The notes beneath the pieces were generated by a model, which worked only from the letters and a program-made list of their open reading frames with translations, did no database searches and had not been told where the DNA came from. 64,000 nt of DNA from Actinomadura sp. NBRC 104412 (GTDB lineage Bacteria > Actinomycetota > Actinomycetes > Streptosporangiales > Streptosporangiaceae): NCBI RefSeq assembly GCF_030269515.1, contig NZ_BSTM01000001.1, positions 248,001-312,000 on the forward strand, in the 5' to 3' direction. The first letter of the stretch is position 1, and each line of letters begins with the position of its first letter. Both the position numbers and the translations under genes were made by a program. Of this stretch, positions 43,005-52,125 are shown piece by piece.

Positions 43005-43376
43005 ATGCCGGCAACCAAAGGCGAGAGCGCGACCACGGACGACCGCATGCTGGGTCCGGTGCCGGGCGCCCCGGCGCTCGGACGCGGACCGGCGCAGGAC
43101 GGCGGCTTCGACTGCCCGGGGTGCGCGTGGCCCGATGTCCCCCATGGCCTGCATCTCGACATCTGCGAGAACGGCGTCGAGCCCGCGACCTGGAAGATGA
43201 CCGGCGACCGTGCCGTCCGCCACCACATCCCCCGCGGCTGCGCTGTGGGATACATGCCCGAGCTGACCGTCCTGTGCGGCCTCGCCGACTCCCGGGAGCA
43301 GAGCGGGCAGCCGGTCACCGGGCACCTGATCGTCGAAGTATCCCCCAGTCGTCAGGACCAGGCGACGGCACGGTGA
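43005..43376 (+). pseudogene. FdhF/YdeP-type molybdopterin oxidoreductase, internally deleted
   Basis: The 123-codon frame joins two ends of a large enzyme. Residues 34-57 ([15 protein letters not shown], then DICENGVEP) match the N-terminal Cys region of FdhF/YdeP oxidoreductases, normally 700 or more residues. Residues 70-113 ([37 protein letters not shown]) match their extreme C-terminus (the molybdopterin dinucleotide-binding end). All catalytic middle regions are gone, yet the fusion stays in frame and keeps a GGAGAG ribosome site. It may be a relic or a very small functional derivative. It lies 15 bp before cydA. Confidence 0.65.
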
Positions 43377-43391
43377 GGCCGGGGGACGCGG

Positions 43392-44834
43392 ATGTGCGCT
43401 AGCAGCCTGACCCTTCACCCCATGGTCCTGGACGCCGTGGCGCTGCACGCCGTGGTGGACGCGGGCAAGGACGTCGTCCCGGCCCGCGCGCAGATGGCGA
43501 CCACGCTGGGCTTCCACATCATCCTGGCCTGCCTGGGGATCGCGCTGCCGACGGTCGTGCTGCTGGCGGAGCTCATCGGCCTGCGCCGGAGCGACGAGAC
43601 GGCGCTGCGGCTGGCACGGCGCTGGTCCCAGGTCATGGCGGTGCTGCTCGCGGTCGGCGCGGTCACCGGCACCGTGCTGTCGTTCGAGATGGGCCTGCTG
43701 TGGCCCGGACTGATGCGCCGGTACGGGGCGGTGCTGGGGATCCCGTTCGCCATGGAAGGCCTGTTCTTCTTCCTCGAAGCGATCTTCGCCGGGATCTATC
43801 TGTGGGGCTGGCGGCGGCTGCCGCCCTGGGCGCACTGGTGGTCCGGCACGCCGATCGCCCTGAGCGGGATCTTCGGCGCGATGTCGGTGGTCGCGGTGAA
43901 CTCGTGGATGAACCAGCCCGGCGGTTTCACCGAACGCGACGGCGTGATCACCTCGGTGGACCCGTGGCAGGTGTTCTTCAACGCGGCCTTCGACTACCAG
44001 GTGCCGCACATGATCCTGGCCGCCTACATGGTCACCGGTTTCCTGGTGGCGTCGGTGTACGCGGCGGGCATCCTGCGCGGCCGCCGGGACCGCTACCACT
44101 ACACCGGCTTCGCCGTCGGATTCGTCCCCGCGGCGGTGCTGACCCCGTTCCAGATCTTCGTCGGCGACACCGCGGCGCGGGCGATCGCCAGGGACCAGCC
44201 GGTGAAGTTCGCCGCCATGGAGTACGTCCCGCGGACCTCACGGAACGTGCCGGAATGGATCGGCGGGGTCTATGTCGACGGCCGGGTCCACGGCGGTGTG
44301 AAGATCCCGTACTTGGACTCGCTGCTGGTCGGTTTCCGGCCCAGCACCCAGGTCATCGGCTGGGAGAGCGTGCCGCCCGACGAGCGCCCGCCCGCGATCT
44401 CGCTGATCCATCTGTGTTTCGACGTCATGGTCGGGCTGGGCACGCTGCTGCTGCTCGCCGGGCTGTGGGCGCTGTACGAGTGGTGGCGGCGGCGCCGGCT
44501 GCCGCCGGGGCGGCTGTTCTGGCTTCTGGGGCTGATCAGCGGTCCCGCCGCGACCATCGCGATGGAGGCCGGCTGGGTGGTCACCGAGGTCGGCCGGCAG
44601 CCGTGGGTGGTCTACCGGCTGATGAGAACCTCCGAGGCCGCGACCACCAACGAGGGCGTCGCCGTCACCCTGACCCTGATCGTCATCCTGTACGCGGTGC
44701 TCGGGGTGGGGACGATCGCGATCCTGCGGATGCTGGCCCGGCGCTGGCGCAGCGGCGACGCCGAGGAGGCGGCCGTCCCCTACGGTCCTCCCGACGTCCC
44801 GCGGGACACGCCCGAAGGCGAGAAGGCACGGTGA
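43392..44834 (+). CDS. cydA: Cytochrome bd-type ubiquinol/menaquinol oxidase subunit I
   Basis: A 480-aa membrane subunit carrying the haems. Likely haem ligands are His42 (GFHIILA), His206 (QVPHMILA) and Met346 (FDVMVGLG); the conserved GRQPW is near residue 396. The quinol-binding loop is short, as in the cyanide-insensitive (CIO) subgroup. It reduces O2 to water with menaquinol at high affinity. ATG 43392 follows GGGGGA. Overlaps cydB by 4 bases. No cydCD genes are adjacent. It begins 15 bp after the FdhF-like remnant, so expression may use that relic's promoter. Confidence 0.95.
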   Translation: MCASSLTLHPMVLDAVALHAVVDAGKDVVPARAQMATTLGFHIILACLGIALPTVVLLAELIGLRRSDETALRLARRWSQVMAVLLAVGAVTGTVLSFEMGLLWPGLMRRYGAVLGIPFAMEGLFFFLEAIFAGIYLWGWRRLPPWAHWWSGTPIALSGIFGAMSVVAVNSWMNQPGGFTERDGVITSVDPWQVFFNAAFDYQVPHMILAAYMVTGFLVASVYAAGILRGRRDRYHYTGFAVGFVPAAVLTPFQIFVGDTAARAIARDQPVKFAAMEYVPRTSRNVPEWIGGVYVDGRVHGGVKIPYLDSLLVGFRPSTQVIGWESVPPDERPPAISLIHLCFDVMVGLGTLLLLAGLWALYEWWRRRRLPPGRLFWLLGLISGPAATIAMEAGWVVTEVGRQPWVVYRLMRTSEAATTNEGVAVTLTLIVILYAVLGVGTIAILRMLARRWRSGDAEEAAVPYGPPDVPRDTPEGEKAR

Positions 44835-45868
44835 CGGCCGCGGACGTGGTGGGCGGGATCCTGCTCGCCGGGATCACCCTGTACGCGGTCCTGGGCGGGG
44901 CCGACTTCGGCGGCGGCCTGTGGGACCTGCTGGCCGGCGGGACGCGGCGGGGACAGGCGCCGCGCGCGCTGATCGACACGTCCATCACGCCGGTCTGGGA
45001 GGCCAACCACGTCTGGCTGATCTTCATCCTGGTCGTCTTCTGGACCGGCTTCCCGCAGGCGTTCAGCTCGGTGATGACCACCGCCGCGCTCCCGCTGTGG
45101 CTCGCGCTGGGCGGCATCGTGCTGCGCGGCGCCGGGTTCGCGTTCCGCAAGGAGCTGTCCCGGCTGCACACCCAGCGCGCCACCGGCGCCGTCTTCGCCA
45201 TCTCCTCGCTGATGACCCCCTTCTTCATGGGCACCGTGATCGGCACCATCGCCACCGGTGCCGTCCCGGTGCCCGGCAAGGTCGATCTGGACGCGTGGAC
45301 GAGCCCGACCTCGCTGCTGATCGGGGCGCTGTTCGTGGCCGCCTGCGGCTACCTGGCGGCGGTGTACCTGGTCGGCGAGGCCGACCGCCGCGACGACCGG
45401 CCGATGCTGGACTACTTCGTCGACCGGGCCCGGATCGCGGCCATCGTGGCCGGGGTGTTGTCGCTGGTGACCTTGGCCGTCCTGCGCGGTTCCAACCAGG
45501 CGTTGTTCGACCGGCTGATCGGCCGGGCGCTGCCGCTGGTCATCGTGGCCGGGGTCTGCGGGCTGGCGGTGGTGGTCCTGCTCACCGCGAGGCGGCTGAG
45601 GGGCACCCGGGCCATCGCCGCCCTCGGCGTGGCCGCCGTGGTGTGGGGATGGGGCGTGGCCCAGTATCCGGTGCTGCTGCCCGGCACGGCGGTGACCCTG
45701 ACCGACGCCGGAGCGCCGCAGGCCACCTTCGTCAGCCTGATCGTGGTGTTCATCGCCGCGCTGGTGCTGGTCGTACCCTCCTTCGGGCTGCTGTTCGCCC
45801 TGCAGAGCAGGCACCTGCTGGAGGCGGAGGAGACCGCGACGCCGTCGGCCGCGGACCCGCCCGGCTGA
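44831..45868 (+). CDS. cydB: Cytochrome bd-type oxidase subunit II
   Basis: A 345-aa polytopic subunit with about 8 hydrophobic helices. The N-terminus AADVVGGILLAGITLYAVLGGADFGGGLWDLLAG is diagnostic for CydB/CioB. GTG 44831 shares four bases (GTGA) with the cydA stop, so stoichiometric translation is expected. It stabilises the haem-bearing subunit I. The gene is followed by a DNA ligase gene after only 9 bp. Confidence 0.95.
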   Translation: MTAADVVGGILLAGITLYAVLGGADFGGGLWDLLAGGTRRGQAPRALIDTSITPVWEANHVWLIFILVVFWTGFPQAFSSVMTTAALPLWLALGGIVLRGAGFAFRKELSRLHTQRATGAVFAISSLMTPFFMGTVIGTIATGAVPVPGKVDLDAWTSPTSLLIGALFVAACGYLAAVYLVGEADRRDDRPMLDYFVDRARIAAIVAGVLSLVTLAVLRGSNQALFDRLIGRALPLVIVAGVCGLAVVVLLTARRLRGTRAIAALGVAAVVWGWGVAQYPVLLPGTAVTLTDAGAPQATFVSLIVVFIAALVLVVPSFGLLFALQSRHLLEAEETATPSAADPPG

Positions 45869-45877
45869 GGCCGTCCG

Positions 45878-46882
45878 GTGCGGATTCGTGGGCCCGTCGC
45901 GCCGATGCTCGCGGCGACGGTCGAGGAGATCCCGGCGGGCGAGGCCCTGGCCTTCGAGCCCAAGTGGGACGGGTTCCGCGTTCAGGTGCGGGTGGAGGCG
46001 GAGGGCGGCGTGGAGCTGTACTCGCGCACCTGCACCAGGCTGACCGGCTCCTTCCCGGAGACCGTGGCCGCGGTCGGACGGCATGTCCCGGCGGGGACGG
46101 TCCTCGACGGTGAGCTGGTGCACTGGTCACCGGCAGGGCGCCTCGATTTCGAGGTGCTGCGACAGCGGCTCGGCCTGGGGCCACGGCGCGCCGCCGAGCA
46201 CGCGCGCCGGCACCCGGTCACGGTGGCGGTGTTCGACGTCCTGGAGACGGCGGACGAGGGGGATCTGCGCGGCCGGCCGCTGGCCGAGCGGCGAGCCGTC
46301 CTGGAACGGCTGCTGGCGGGGGTGCCGGGCACCGACCTGGTGATCCTGACGCCGCAGACCACCGATCGTGGCGAGGCCGAGCTGTGGCTGGAGGTGCTGC
46401 CCGCCCAGGGGATCGAAGGCTTGGTGATCAAGCCGCTGGCCGGCGCGTACACATCGGGCACGCGCGGATGGATGAAGATCAAGCATCGCCGGGAGACGCT
46501 GGTCATCGTCGGCGGCTACACGGGCCCGGTCACCGCCCCAACCAGCCTGGTCATCGGCCGTTACTTCGACGACGGGGTCCTGCGCATCGCGGGCCGTACC
46601 GGCGCCCCACCGGCCGACCTGCGCGACGAGCTCCGGGCCGAGCTGGAGGCCAGGAGCCCGGCGCCGCCCGGCCATCCCTGGCCGGAGCTGCTGTCCCCCG
46701 GCTGGGGACCCGGCCGGCGCGCCCCGATCCCCTACCAGCGCATCGAGCCGACGCTCGTCGCGCAGGTGTCGGTCGACATCGCCGAGGATCGCGGACGCCG
46801 CTGGCGGCACACGGCGCGGCTGCTGGAGCTGCGGACCGACCTCACGCCCGCGGACGTGCCCACCGGCCTGCGGATCGAGTGA
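45878..46882 (+). CDS. ligC: ATP-dependent DNA ligase, LigC-type
   Basis: A 334-aa ligase. Motif I EPKWDGFR (residues 28-35) has the nucleophilic Lys; motif III-like VFDVLE is near 118; motif IV EGLVIKP near 182-188; motif V WMKIKH near 201-206; an OB-fold domain follows to the C-terminus. Length and content match mycobacterial LigC rather than the multidomain LigD, and no Ku gene is nearby. It seals nicks in repair, including a ribonucleotide-excision back-up role. It starts with GTG 9 bp after cydB, apparently in one transcript with cydAB, an unexpected pairing. Confidence 0.9.
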   Translation: MRIRGPVAPMLAATVEEIPAGEALAFEPKWDGFRVQVRVEAEGGVELYSRTCTRLTGSFPETVAAVGRHVPAGTVLDGELVHWSPAGRLDFEVLRQRLGLGPRRAAEHARRHPVTVAVFDVLETADEGDLRGRPLAERRAVLERLLAGVPGTDLVILTPQTTDRGEAELWLEVLPAQGIEGLVIKPLAGAYTSGTRGWMKIKHRRETLVIVGGYTGPVTAPTSLVIGRYFDDGVLRIAGRTGAPPADLRDELRAELEARSPAPPGHPWPELLSPGWGPGRRAPIPYQRIEPTLVAQVSVDIAEDRGRRWRHTARLLELRTDLTPADVPTGLRIE

Positions 46883-46892
46883 TCCGCGCGGG

Positions 46893-47576
46893 TCAGGTGA
46901 GGAGGCCGGTCAGGATGCCGCGGACGGCCCGCTCGAAGAGGTCCCGTTCCGGCGCGGGCGGCGCGGGGCGGCTGAGCGCGGCGGCGAAGTGCGGGTACGC
47001 GGTCAGGTCCAGCCCCGCGAACGGCACGGATCCGGCGGCGGCCTCGCCGCGGGCGAAGAGGCTGACGACGCCGGTCATCATCGCGATCGCCTCGAACTTG
47101 GCGGTGGCACCGGCCGGCACGGGGTCCAGGATGCCCAGGCAGTGGTCGAACCAGGCCAGGCCCTCGGGCCCGATCGCGGACGTCCGGTGCAGCACCTCCA
47201 CCAGCCAGGGGTGGCGCCGGTAGAGGGCCAGTTGCCTGCGGGCCAGTTCCAGCATCGCGTCCAGCCAGTCCCCGTCGCCCTCCGGGTAGGGCCGCAGCTC
47301 GCCCACCACCCGGTCGGTCATCAGGTCCAGCAGGTCGTCGCGGGACGACAGGTACCGGTAGAGCGATCCGGCGCCGGTGCCGAGCGCGGTGGCGACGGCG
47401 CGCATCGTCACCGCGGCGAGCCCCTCGGTGTCGGCGAGGGCGATCGCCGCCTCGACGATGGCGTCCCTGCTGTGCGCGGGCGCGGGGCCGCGGGTGCCGC
47501 GCTCGGGCCTGGACCAGATCGGGGTCCGGCGGGCCTCGGAGCCGGACGGGCGCGAATTGGCGGGTGCGTCGTTCAC
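46893..47576 (-). CDS. TetR/AcrR-family transcriptional regulator
   Basis: A 227-aa repressor. The N-terminal 35 residues are a basic extension; the helix-turn-helix spans about 36-82 (IVEAAIALADTEGLAAVTMRAVATALGTGAGSLYRYLSSRDDLL). The C-terminal domain has the TetR_C features (LYRRHPWLVEVLHRT). It starts with GTG at 47576. Divergent from an alpha/beta hydrolase with a 25-bp palindrome between them, the standard arrangement of a repressor with its target. Confidence 0.93.
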   Translation of the reverse strand: MNDAPANSRPSGSEARRTPIWSRPERGTRGPAPAHSRDAIVEAAIALADTEGLAAVTMRAVATALGTGAGSLYRYLSSRDDLLDLMTDRVVGELRPYPEGDGDWLDAMLELARRQLALYRRHPWLVEVLHRTSAIGPEGLAWFDHCLGILDPVPAGATAKFEAIAMMTGVVSLFARGEAAAGSVPFAGLDLTAYPHFAAALSRPAPPAPERDLFERAVRGILTGLLT

Positions 47577-47587
47577 CGGTCCACTGT

Positions 47588-47612
47588 AAACTGCGAACGA
47601 CGTTTGCAGTTT
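47588..47612. promoter_or_regulatory. 25-bp TetR-type operator between regulator and hydrolase
   Basis: AAACTGCGAACG (47588-47599), a central A, and CGTTTGCAGTTT (47601-47612) form a near-perfect palindrome with a single mismatched pair of 12. It lies 11 bp from the regulator start and 23 bp from the hydrolase start, so binding would block both promoters. Confidence 0.75.
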
Positions 47613-47635
47613 CAGACACGGAGGACACGCGGGTC

Positions 47636-48463
47636 ATGACACGGATCACGGCACGAGACGGCGCCGACCTCACAGTGCGTACCAGCGGAAGCGGACCCGG
47701 CCTCGTGGTCGTCCACGGAGGCGGGGTCACCGTCGACGTCTACCGGAGGCTGGCCACGGCGCTGTCCAGCCGGTTCACCGTCCACCTCTACGACCGGCGC
47801 GGACGCGCCGACGCCCCGCCCAGGTCACAGCCCTACGACATCGAGGAGGACATCGACGACCTCGCCGCCGTCATGGAGGCGACCGGCGCCGGCAACGTCC
47901 TCGGCCACAGCTCGGGCGGCTTCATCGCGCTGAAGGCGGCGCACCGGCTGCCGATCGACCGGCTCGCGCTCTACGACGCGGCGATCTCCATCGACGGCAG
48001 CTTCCCCGCGGCCTGGCTGCCCGCCGCGCGGCAGGCGTTGCGGGACGGGCAGACCGCCCGCGCCCTCGCGATCGTCGGGTCCGGCATCAACCCGCAGACG
48101 GGAGCCGCGAAGCTGCCCCTCGGCGCGCAGACCGCGATCGTCCGCGCGTTCATGCGCACCCGGATCGGCCGCACCATGAGCGACCTGCTGGAGATCACTC
48201 TCGACGAGACCGACGTCATCGTCCGGAACGACGGCCCCGCCGAGCGGTGGGCGGGGGTCACCTCCGCCGTGCTGCTGGCCTCGGGCGCCGACAGCGCCCC
48301 CTTTTACGCCGAGAGCAACGAGGCGCTGGCTCGCGTCCTGCCCCAGGCCCGCACCATGCTCATCCCGCGCAGCGGCCACGACGCCCTCAACAGGGCGCGC
48401 CCGAGGCTCGTCAACCCGCTCGCGGCGTTCTTCACCGGCGCCAGGGTCACACGGCCCGCCTAG
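47636..48463 (+). CDS. Alpha/beta hydrolase under TetR control
   Basis: A 275-aa alpha/beta hydrolase. Oxyanion HGGG (VVVHGGGVTVD near 26-36), nucleophile elbow GHSSGG near 90-95 (LGHSSGGFIALKAA), and the catalytic His in SGHDAL near the C-terminus are all present. ATG 47636 lies downstream of a GGAGGACAC stretch. It probably cleaves an ester, lactone or peroxide that is also the inducer of the TetR regulator. Substrate unknown. Confidence 0.9.
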   Translation: MTRITARDGADLTVRTSGSGPGLVVVHGGGVTVDVYRRLATALSSRFTVHLYDRRGRADAPPRSQPYDIEEDIDDLAAVMEATGAGNVLGHSSGGFIALKAAHRLPIDRLALYDAAISIDGSFPAAWLPAARQALRDGQTARALAIVGSGINPQTGAAKLPLGAQTAIVRAFMRTRIGRTMSDLLEITLDETDVIVRNDGPAERWAGVTSAVLLASGADSAPFYAESNEALARVLPQARTMLIPRSGHDALNRARPRLVNPLAAFFTGARVTRPA

Positions 48464-48615
48464 GCATGAGTTGGCTTCATCGGTATGCGGGTCGTCGTGA
48501 CGCACATGCGTTCATGCGGACGTGACGGCCCGCCTTACCGACGAGGGCACCGCGCCCGGCACGCCGTCACCACGGAGACCAGCGCGGCGTCCCCTGGTGA
48601 CCCGAACGGGACCGG

Positions 48616-48885
48616 CTAGGCGTCGGCGTGCGGGCGTTCCACCGGGACGTCGGCGCCGTCGATCAGGGAGCGCGCGACCGCGGGACGCAGCGAAGCGGGC
48701 AACGGGCGCCGCGAGACGCGCAGATGGGCGACCGCCGCGCGCAGGTCCGCGACCTCCTTGCGCAGCGCCTCGATGGTGGCCCGGTCCCTGGCGGCACGAT
48801 CGGACTCGACCGCACCGGTGATGCGCGACAGCTCCTCCAGCACGGGCGCCAGCGGGCCACGCTGATCAGATTGCGCCGATGTCAT
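48616..48885 (-). CDS. Small coiled-coil hypothetical protein
   Basis: An 89-aa soluble protein. Residues 15-55 have heptad-like spacing (VLEELSRITGAVESD, ATIEALRKEVADLRAAV), suggesting a coiled coil; the C-terminus (LIDGADVPVERPHADA) is acidic. No known domain. Start set at ATG 48885 by codon usage. It is divergent from the class V aminotransferase gene. It may be a DivIVA-like or regulator-type oligomerising peptide, but that is guesswork. Confidence 0.55.
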   Translation of the reverse strand: MTSAQSDQRGPLAPVLEELSRITGAVESDRAARDRATIEALRKEVADLRAAVAHLRVSRRPLPASLRPAVARSLIDGADVPVERPHADA

Positions 48886-49028
48886 CACGCCTCCAGGCCG
48901 CCTACCCTCGACGTCGTGTCCGAGGCTAATCGCCTGGTCGGGCCCGTCGATATGTGCGCCGGACCAAGGCGGCGCCACGGTCGGTTGGCAACGGCCACAA
49001 ACCGGTGAACGGCGAAAAGGAGAGTCCC

Positions 49029-50261
49029 ATGACCGATGACGTGGCTGACGACGTGGCCTACGACGTGGCGGCCGTGCGCGCGCTGTTCCCCGCGTTGAAG
49101 GACGGGTCCGCCCACTTCGACGGACCCGGCGGCACGCAGACGCCGCTTCCCGTCATCGACGCCATCGCCGACGCGCTGGCCGGGCCGCTGTCCAACCGGG
49201 GCGCGCACACCACGGGGGAGCGGAACGCCGACAGGCTCGTCCTGGACGCGCGGCGGGCGATGGCGGACCTGCTCGGCGCGTCCCCGTCCGGGATCGTCTT
49301 CGGCCGCAGCGCCACGCAGCTCGCGTACGACTTCTCCCGGACCCTCGCCAAGACCTGGACGTCTCAGGACGAGGTGGTGGTCACCAGCCTGGACCATGAC
49401 TCCAACATCCGTCCCTGGACGCAGGCCGCGAAGGCCGCCGGAGCCACGGTGCGCTGGGCCCACTTCGATCCGGCGACCGGTGAGCTGCCGGTGGACGCCG
49501 TGCGGGAGGCGCTGTCCGAGCGCACGCGGCTGGTGGCGGTCACCGCGGCCTCCAACCTCATCGGCACGCGTCCCGACATCCCGGCGATCGCGCAGGCGGC
49601 GCATGAGGGCGGGGCGCTCCTGTACGTGGACGGCGTCCACTACACCGCGCACGTCTCCGTCGACCTCGAGCGGTTGGGGGCGGACTTCTTCACCTGCTCC
49701 CCGTACAAGTTCCTCGGACCTCACCTGGGGGTGCTCGCCGCCCGCCCAGAGCTTCTGGAAACCCTGGAACCGGACAAGCTGCTGCCGTCGACCAACGCCG
49801 TCCCCGAACGATTCGAGCTCGGCACCCTTCCGTACGAGTTCCTGGCCGGTACCCGCGCCGCCGTCGACTTTCTCGCCGGGCTGAGCCCGGACGCGGAAGG
49901 CGACAGGCGCCGCCGTCTCATCTCCGCGTTCGCGGCCCTCGAAAAGCATGAGGACGCGCTGCGGCTCCGGATCGAAGAGGGCCTCGCCGGTCTTCCCCGC
50001 GTCACCGTCCACTCACGGGCGGCGGAACGCACCCCCACGCTGCTGCTGACCTTCGATGGACGCGGCACGGTCGACGCCTACCGCTACCTCGCCGCGCGTG
50101 GCGTGGACGCCCCGTCCGGCTCGTTCTACGCGCTGGAGGCGTCCCGGAGGCTCGGCCTGGGCGACGGCGGCGGACTGCGCGTCGGCCTCGCGCCTTACAC
50201 CAACACCGAAGACGTGGACCGGCTCCTCCAGGGACTCGCCGATTTCCTCGAAGGGGCTTGA
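49029..50261 (+). CDS. Class V aminotransferase, cysteine desulfurase-like
   Basis: A 410-aa PLP enzyme. FDGPGGTQTPLPVIDAIADAL (residues 32-52) begins the fold, and the PLP Lys lies in FFTCSPYKFLGPHLG near residue 232. The VC1184-type subgroup is commonly annotated cysteine-desulfurase-like. It lacks an obvious SufE or Fe-S partner nearby. GAAAAGGAGAG precedes ATG 49029. The product could release sulfur from cysteine or process another amino acid. It is followed 39 bp later by an amidohydrolase gene. Confidence 0.88.
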   Translation: MTDDVADDVAYDVAAVRALFPALKDGSAHFDGPGGTQTPLPVIDAIADALAGPLSNRGAHTTGERNADRLVLDARRAMADLLGASPSGIVFGRSATQLAYDFSRTLAKTWTSQDEVVVTSLDHDSNIRPWTQAAKAAGATVRWAHFDPATGELPVDAVREALSERTRLVAVTAASNLIGTRPDIPAIAQAAHEGGALLYVDGVHYTAHVSVDLERLGADFFTCSPYKFLGPHLGVLAARPELLETLEPDKLLPSTNAVPERFELGTLPYEFLAGTRAAVDFLAGLSPDAEGDRRRRLISAFAALEKHEDALRLRIEEGLAGLPRVTVHSRAAERTPTLLLTFDGRGTVDAYRYLAARGVDAPSGSFYALEASRRLGLGDGGGLRVGLAPYTNTEDVDRLLQGLADFLEGA

Positions 50262-50300
50262 CGGTCCTCGCCCGGATCGCCCTCGTGACCATAATCGTCC

Positions 50301-51428
50301 ATGGGCTCCCTGCTTCCCAGCGTCGAGGCGCTCCAGCTCGTCGACCACCACTGCCACGGGGTGGTGCGCCGCGACCTGGACCGCGACGGGTTCGAGTCGA
50401 TGCTCAACGAGTCCGGCGGGCCCGGCCCGCTCGGCGGGTCGCTGTTCGACTCGCAGCTCGGGCTGGCCGTGCGCCGCTGGTGCGCGCCCGTCCTGGACCT
50501 GCCGCCGCACGCACGGCCCGGCGACTACCTGGAGCGCCGCGCCGAACTCGGGCCGGACGAGGTCAACCGGCGGTTCCTGCGCGCGACCGGGACGGCGGCG
50601 CTGTGCGTCGACACCGGCTACACGCCCGACGCGATCCTGTCCCCCGGCGAGATGGGAGAGCTGGCCAAGGCTCCGGCGTACGAGATCGTCCGGCTGGAGC
50701 GGGTGGCCGAGGAGGTGGCGGCCACCGAGCCGTCCCCGCTCGACTTCGCCGACGCCGTCCGGTCCCGCCTGCACGAGCGCGCGGCGAACGCCGTCGGCGT
50801 GAAGTCGATCGCGGCCTACCGGGTCGGGCTCGACCTGCCCGCCGAACGCCCGTCCGACAGCGAGGTCGCCGCGGCGGCCGGGGACTGGCTCGCGTCCGGG
50901 AACCCCCGGCTGGCCGACGTGACGCTGCACGCGTTCCTCGTGTGGTGCGGGATCGACCTCGGGCTGCCGCTCCAGTTCCATGTGGGGTACGGGGACTCCG
51001 ATGTCGACCTGCACCGCTGCGACCCGCTGCTGCTGACGCCGCTGCTGCGCGCCACGCGGGACTCCGGGACGCCGATCATGCTGCTGCACAACTACCCGTA
51101 CCACCGGAACGCGGGCTACCTCGCGCAGGTGTTCCCGCACGTGTTCGCGGACGTGGGGCTCGCCACGCACAACCTCGGCCACCGGGCGCCCGCGCTCATC
51201 GCCGAGGCCCTGGAGCTGATCCCGTTCGGGAAGTTCCTGTACTCCTCCGACGCCTTCGGCCTGCCCGAGCTGTACCACCTCGGCGCGCTGCTGTTCCGCA
51301 GGGGCCTGTCGGACTTCCTGCGGGACGGCCTGGACGACGGCGCCTGGACGGAGGCCGACGCCGGCCGCATCGCCGAGCTGGCCGGTGCCGGGAACGCCCG
51401 CCGCGTCTACCGGCTGGACGAGCGGTGA
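50301..51428 (+). CDS. Amidohydrolase family protein
   Basis: A 375-aa TIM-barrel amidohydrolase of the Amidohydro_2 group. The first metal site is DHHCHGVV near residues 15-22, a FHVGYGD segment near 226 gives a later His, and the Asp is in YSSDAFGLPELYHLG near 315. Related domains occur fused to glutamine synthetase in FluG-like proteins. Substrate unknown. Its start lies 39 bp after the aminotransferase, so co-transcription is possible. Confidence 0.85.
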   Translation: MGSLLPSVEALQLVDHHCHGVVRRDLDRDGFESMLNESGGPGPLGGSLFDSQLGLAVRRWCAPVLDLPPHARPGDYLERRAELGPDEVNRRFLRATGTAALCVDTGYTPDAILSPGEMGELAKAPAYEIVRLERVAEEVAATEPSPLDFADAVRSRLHERAANAVGVKSIAAYRVGLDLPAERPSDSEVAAAAGDWLASGNPRLADVTLHAFLVWCGIDLGLPLQFHVGYGDSDVDLHRCDPLLLTPLLRATRDSGTPIMLLHNYPYHRNAGYLAQVFPHVFADVGLATHNLGHRAPALIAEALELIPFGKFLYSSDAFGLPELYHLGALLFRRGLSDFLRDGLDDGAWTEADAGRIAELAGAGNARRVYRLDER

Positions 51429-51489
51429 CGTACCCTCTGATGTCCATGAGGACCGTATCGATCAGGGGGTGTCTCGCCGCCCCGGCCCG

Positions 51490-52017
51490 GTGACCGCCCG
51501 CACGGGGGCGATCCGGCCCCGTCCCAGACGCGAGTTGAGACGCTCAAGGCGCCGGCGCCGGCACTCCTGCTGGGATCATCTCATCGCCGCCCCGCTGTGG
51601 CCGTTGCACGGCGCGAACCTCGGCACACTGCTCCGCACTTGCGACGCCGTAGGCGCCTGCCTGGCCGTTCCCCGCTTCCGATGGGTGCCCGAGGCGCTGG
51701 AGAAGGGCAACACGCTGCGCCATCCCTCATGCGTCCACTGGGTGAACGACCCGCTGGAATGGCTGGCCCGGCAACGGGAGGACGGCACGCGCGTGGTCGG
51801 CGTGGAACTGGCCGACGAGGCGGTACGGCTGGCCGACCTGCCCGCGGCGCGACAGCGGACCGTCGCGGTGCTCGGCCACGAGCAGTACGGCATCCCGCCC
51901 GACGCCCTCGACCTCCTCGACCAGGCCGTGGAGATTCCCATGGTCGGCACCGGGCACAGCCTGAACGTGGCCGTGGCCGGGTCCCTCGTCCTGTACAAGC
52001 TGGCCGGGCTGCTGTAG
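51490..52017 (+). CDS. TrmH/SpoU-family RNA methyltransferase
   Basis: A 175-aa SPOUT methylase with a trefoil knot. Motif 1 HGANLGTLLRTCDAVG near residues 38-53, motif 2 VAVLGHEQYGIP, and motif 3 IPMVGTGHSLNVAVAGSLVLYKL near 154-176 are all intact. It methylates a ribose or base in tRNA or rRNA using SAM. GTG 51490 (VTARTGAIRPRPRREL) is the most plausible start; upstream codons are untypical. Confidence 0.85.
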   Translation: MTARTGAIRPRPRRELRRSRRRRRHSCWDHLIAAPLWPLHGANLGTLLRTCDAVGACLAVPRFRWVPEALEKGNTLRHPSCVHWVNDPLEWLARQREDGTRVVGVELADEAVRLADLPAARQRTVAVLGHEQYGIPPDALDLLDQAVEIPMVGTGHSLNVAVAGSLVLYKLAGLL

Positions 52018-52125
52018 AGCGGCCCGGCCGGGCAGGCCCACGGGAAAATCCGTTGGACGGGCACCGCGCGGCTCTGCGATCGTTCACCTCATGGTCTGTG
52101 AAAGGGGCGCCGCCGCCCTGGTCCG

